Positions 4,959-7,433 of a stretch of DNA of 7,433 nucleotides are shown piece after piece; position 1 is the first letter of the stretch; each line of letters begins with the position of its first letter. Made by a program: the position numbers and the translations under genes. The stretch is from Candidatus Aminicenantota bacterium. GTDB taxonomy: Bacteria; Acidobacteriota; Aminicenantia; UBA2199. Where the stretch lies: positions 1 through 7,433 of the forward strand of contig JAUWNT010000108.1 in assembly GCA_030612495.1 (NCBI GenBank). The letters are read 5' to 3'. Under the pieces are notes generated by a model. It was not told where the DNA came from. It searched no databases and worked only from the letters and a program-made list of their open reading frames with translations.

Positions 4959-6728
4959 ATGAATAGAAAAGGATTTTTTATTATATTATTTCTTCTGAAT
5001 TTGTTTTTATTTGTTAAAGCACAAGATGATTTTTTAGGAGATCAATTTGTTGTTGAACCTGATATAAAACCTCAGGTTAATTATGAGGAAGGAATTATTG
5101 TTTTTAATTTTTTTGTTGATGAAGATTATCATATAACTGATTTAAAAAATAATTTTTTTGAAATCGAGCTTGAGGAAAATAAATTTATAAAAATTATAAA
5201 TATAAAATTTCCTGAAGGAGTACCATATAAGAATGAAAACGTTTTTAAGGGAGAATTCAGGGTTAATGTGTATGTGAAGTCTTTAAAGAAGTTCAAATCT
5301 CCATATAAACTTGTTTTTAATATTGGATATCAAATATGTAAAGAAAGACCTATGGAACTCTGCTTTGCTCCTGAATCAAAAAAAATAGAAATAAATATTT
5401 CTAAAAGATTTGAAGATATTAAACTCAAAAATGAGCAAAAGGCAGATAAATCTAATGTTGAAGAGGATGAGTCCTATTCCAAATGGATGAATAGAATAAT
5501 CAATGAGGAGTTGAGGGGCAAACCTTCTCTTTTGCTTTTTGTGATTGTTTTTATTTCTGGTTTTTTAACAAGCCTGACTCCTTGTGTTTATCCTGTTATT
5601 CCAATTGTTATGGGGTATATTGGCTCAAGAGCGGGAAAAAAGAAGATAAAGGGTTTTTATCTCTCTTTATTTTTTGTACTAGGACTATCTATTGTTTACG
5701 CAATACTTGGTGTTATTGCTGCAACAACTGGTTCTTTAATGGGAATATCATTCCAAAATCCAGTGGTTGTGCTTATTATTTCTTTTATTTTTATAGTTAT
5801 GGGGCTCAGCCTTGCGGGTTTTTTTGAAATTCCAGTTCCATCTTCAATCTCTTCAAAAATTCAGAAAGGTCATAAAAGTGAGATACTGGGTTCAATTATT
5901 ATTGGAGGAGTTTCTGGAATTATAGCAGCTCCATGTGTGGGTCCAGTACTAATTGCTTTGCTCTCATGGATCAGTCAAACTAAAAATCTTTTTCTTGGTT
6001 TTTGGCTAACATTTACTTTTTCTCTAGGAATGAGTGTTATATTTGTTTTAGCAGGCACTTTTTCAGGTGTAATATCATCAATGCCTAAAGCAGGAAAGTG
6101 GATGGATTATATGAAGTATCTCTTTTCAATTTTACTTATTGGAGGAGGAATCTATTTTTTGAGTTTAATTTCTTCTAAATGGGTTACTCTTCTTATGTGG
6201 GGGATATTTTTGATATCAATAAGTATTTTTATGGGGCTTTTTAAGGGTATTGATAAACACGATTATAAAGAAAAATTTTATAAGGTTATTGTTGTAATAA
6301 TTTTTTTATGCGGAGTATTTTTATTTTTCAAATCAATTGAAATAAAGTATTTCCCCTATAGTGTTGGACCAGTTGAAAATTATGAAAATAATCTTGCCTG
6401 GATAAAAGACCTTGAACAGGGAAAATTAAAAGCAGAGAAAGAAAACAAGATCCTTATGGTGGATGCTTATGCAGAATGGTGTGTTGCATGTAAAGAGCTC
6501 GATAAATATACCTTTTCTGAGAAGGATGTTTCAAAGGTTTTGAAGGATTATGTGATTGTTAAACTGGATTTTACTGAAAAGAGTGAAAAAAATAGAGAGC
6601 TAAGGAAAAGATTAAATATTATTGGAATGCCTACTGTTTTATTCTTAAATGCACAGGGTATGGAAATTAAACGATTTTCCGGGTTTAAAAACAAAGATGA
6701 GTTTTTAGAAATTTTAAATAATTTATAA
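4959..6728 (+). CDS. dsbD: Thiol:disulfide interchange protein DsbD
   Basis: A 589-residue inner-membrane protein that passes electrons from cytoplasmic thioredoxin to periplasmic disulfide proteins. All three DsbD domains are present. Residues 1-21 are a signal peptide. Residues ~22-150 are the periplasmic alpha domain, with Cys127 and Cys135 in YQICKERPMELCFAPESK. After a charged linker (150-188) comes the beta domain, with about eight membrane segments (189-458) and its redox pair Cys209 (TPCVYPVIP) and Cys326 (AAPCVGPVL). Residues ~475-589 are a thioredoxin-like gamma domain with active site WCVAC (Cys508, Cys511) and cis-Pro558 in GMPT. All six redox cysteines are present, so it should be functional. 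The length is close to E. coli DsbD (565). No Shine-Dalgarno sequence is visible before the ATG. No partner DsbC, CcmG or cytochrome-maturation gene is in the window. The beta-barrel gene begins 52 bp downstream. Confidence 0.96.
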   Translation: MNRKGFFIILFLLNLFLFVKAQDDFLGDQFVVEPDIKPQVNYEEGIIVFNFFVDEDYHITDLKNNFFEIELEENKFIKIINIKFPEGVPYKNENVFKGEFRVNVYVKSLKKFKSPYKLVFNIGYQICKERPMELCFAPESKKIEINISKRFEDIKLKNEQKADKSNVEEDESYSKWMNRIINEELRGKPSLLLFVIVFISGFLTSLTPCVYPVIPIVMGYIGSRAGKKKIKGFYLSLFFVLGLSIVYAILGVIAATTGSLMGISFQNPVVVLIISFIFIVMGLSLAGFFEIPVPSSISSKIQKGHKSEILGSIIIGGVSGIIAAPCVGPVLIALLSWISQTKNLFLGFWLTFTFSLGMSVIFVLAGTFSGVISSMPKAGKWMDYMKYLFSILLIGGGIYFLSLISSKWVTLLMWGIFLISISIFMGLFKGIDKHDYKEKFYKVIVVIIFLCGVFLFFKSIEIKYFPYSVGPVENYENNLAWIKDLEQGKLKAEKENKILMVDAYAEWCVACKELDKYTFSEKDVSKVLKDYVIVKLDFTEKSEKNRELRKRLNIIGMPTVLFLNAQGMEIKRFSGFKNKDEFLEILNNL

Positions 6729-6736
6729 TTTTTTTA

Positions 6737-6765
6737 TTGAAAATTTTTTTTAGATTAATTATAAT
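6737..6765 (+). promoter_or_regulatory. Promoter of the beta-barrel protein gene
   Basis: TTGAAA (6737-6742), a 17-bp spacer and a perfect TATAAT (6760-6765) lie between dsbD and the next gene. Transcription would start near 6772, inside the ribosome binding site AGGAGG (6771-6776), so the leader is only about 9 nt. The gene can therefore be expressed independently of dsbD. Confidence 0.65.
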
Positions 6766-6780
6766 AAAGAAGGAGGGAGA

Positions 6781-7263
6781 ATGAAAAAAATATTTTTTAT
6801 CATTTTTTTGCTTATAATAGTTTCCACATTGAGTTTATACTCAGATGGTTCAAAGGGATCTAATTATATAGGTAAACAATTTACCTTCAATTGGGGGATC
6901 ACAACTGATGACTCATTTTCTTTTAAGCCCTATTATGCAGAGTATGGATTTGCTTTAGATATTGTATTTACAGATTATTTTATGATAAGCCCTGAATTGT
7001 ACCTTGTATCGTATAAATTCAAATTTGATCCATTATATTTAGCTCCCGGGGTATTATTTAACTTTGAGTCTAATTCTCTTTTTGCTGGGATTGGAGTGTC
7101 TAAGTGGTTCAAAATTTCCGGTAATGCACCTTCTACTGATTGGAGGCTAAAACTAAACGCCGGGATTGATAAGGAGTTCAGGTTAACTGCTTTTATAACA
7201 ACTCCTTTTAATAATCTCTTTAAAAATGTTATGGTTGGTTTAACTCTGGGATTCAGACTTTGA
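6781..7263 (+). CDS. Putative secreted beta-barrel (outer-membrane) protein
   Basis: A 160-residue protein I cannot assign to a named family. It begins with a typical signal peptide: MKK, a hydrophobic stretch to about residue 17, and likely cleavage near SLYSDG (18-23). There is no lipobox cysteine, and no cysteine anywhere, so it is not a DsbD substrate. The mature part consists of alternating aromatic/hydrophobic and polar residues in about eight stretches, such as FALDIVF, FMISPELYLVSYKF, LFAGIGVSKWFKI and LKLNAGI. It ends in VMVGLTLGFRL, resembling a C-terminal amphipathic strand of a small outer-membrane barrel. AGGAGG at 6771-6776 supports the start, which has its own promoter. Its last 24 nt overlap the end of the convergent gene on the minus strand. 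The barrel assignment is inference from pattern only. Confidence 0.75.
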   Translation: MKKIFFIIFLLIIVSTLSLYSDGSKGSNYIGKQFTFNWGITTDDSFSFKPYYAEYGFALDIVFTDYFMISPELYLVSYKFKFDPLYLAPGVLFNFESNSLFAGIGVSKWFKISGNAPSTDWRLKLNAGIDKEFRLTAFITTPFNNLFKNVMVGLTLGFRL

Positions 7264-7433
7264 TCTTTTAAATCCATTAAAGAGTAGATCTAAAAATTTT
7301 GTAAAATATTTATAAAATTGACGGATAGGTCTTATTATATAGTAGAAAGGGTATAAAAATTCTGGTAAATTAATGACTAAAAGATCAAATTGACTTGGTG
7401 TAAATATATAATAAAATATATACCTTAATCTAT
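7240..7433 (-). CDS. 3' end of a gene from the right edge, possible nucleotidyltransferase-family protein
   Basis: The minus strand is open from the right edge to a TAA at 7240-7242, giving 64 codons plus two bases with no internal stop in very AT-rich DNA. The fragment contains YYIFTPSQFDLLVINLPEF followed by LYPFYYIIRPIRQFYKYF and ends in a short basic and polar tail (FKRSKSESQS). The order TPS-x-x-D, then a Leu-Pro segment, then LYxxYYxxRPxR recalls the C-terminus of the uncharacterised nucleotidyltransferases (NTP_transf_5 family) often found with polysaccharide genes. This recognition is from memory and rests on a short tail. The catalytic region, if any, lies outside the window. The stop lies within the last codons of the convergent beta-barrel gene (24-nt overlap). 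Confidence 0.7.
   Translation of the reverse strand, partial: RLRYIFYYIFTPSQFDLLVINLPEFLYPFYYIIRPIRQFYKYFTKFLDLLFNGFKRSKSESQS

Noticed and set aside
5582..5827. 81-residue frame inside dsbD
   Set aside because: It is an out-of-frame shadow of the conserved DsbD membrane domain.
6975..7277. 100-residue minus-strand frame opposite the beta-barrel gene
   Set aside because: It is antisense to a gene with a signal peptide, strong SD and promoter. The real minus-strand gene here is in another frame and ends at 7240.
1..7433. CRISPR array, insertion sequence or prophage features
   Set aside because: No regularly spaced repeats, transposase or integrase motifs, or terminal inverted repeats with target duplications were seen on either strand.

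Overview
The window is AT-rich (about 30% G+C by eye) and densely coding. It comes from a diderm bacterium: it carries a full-length DsbD with a periplasmic domain and a small secreted protein that looks like an outer-membrane beta-barrel. Most genes have strong GGAGG-type ribosome binding sites, and promoters close to the sigma70 consensus are readable. I cannot assign a phylum from the sequence alone. No transposase, phage gene, CRISPR array or rRNA was seen.

Layout, left to right. (a) 1-3061, minus strand: a three-gene, translationally coupled operon transcribed leftwards. It encodes a YtrA-type GntR repressor (2627-3001), an ABC ATPase (1792-2637) and an ABC-2 type permease (1811 down past the left edge). 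The permease gene has no stop in the window. Its first ~255 residues form the membrane part, and at least 350 further residues form a soluble tail. A near-consensus promoter with an inverted repeat across its -10 element lies in front of the repressor gene, as expected for autoregulation. (b) 3108-3348, plus strand: a short direct repeat, a promoter, tRNA-Gly(GCC), tRNA-Cys(GCA) and a T8 tract. (c) 3359-4854, minus strand: a PaaI-type hotdog thioesterase followed by a low-specificity L-threonine aldolase. (d) 4855-4958: a divergent promoter region in which both flanking genes lack a Shine-Dalgarno sequence and share an 11-bp inverted repeat. (e) 4959-7263, plus strand: dsbD, then a small beta-barrel-like protein with its own good promoter. 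(f) 7240-7433, minus strand: the 3' end of a gene entering from the right edge and overlapping the barrel gene tail to tail. Its C-terminus resembles uncharacterised nucleotidyltransferase-family (NTP_transf_5-like) proteins.

The genes do not form one pathway. The GntR-ABC operon is one regulated transport or envelope-response module. The tRNAs, aldolase and thioesterase are housekeeping or metabolic genes, and DsbD supplies reducing power to the periplasm. The part most worth pursuing is the permease with its very large non-membrane tail, which ordinary ABC-2 permeases lack. I found no convincing evidence of a wholly new system elsewhere.
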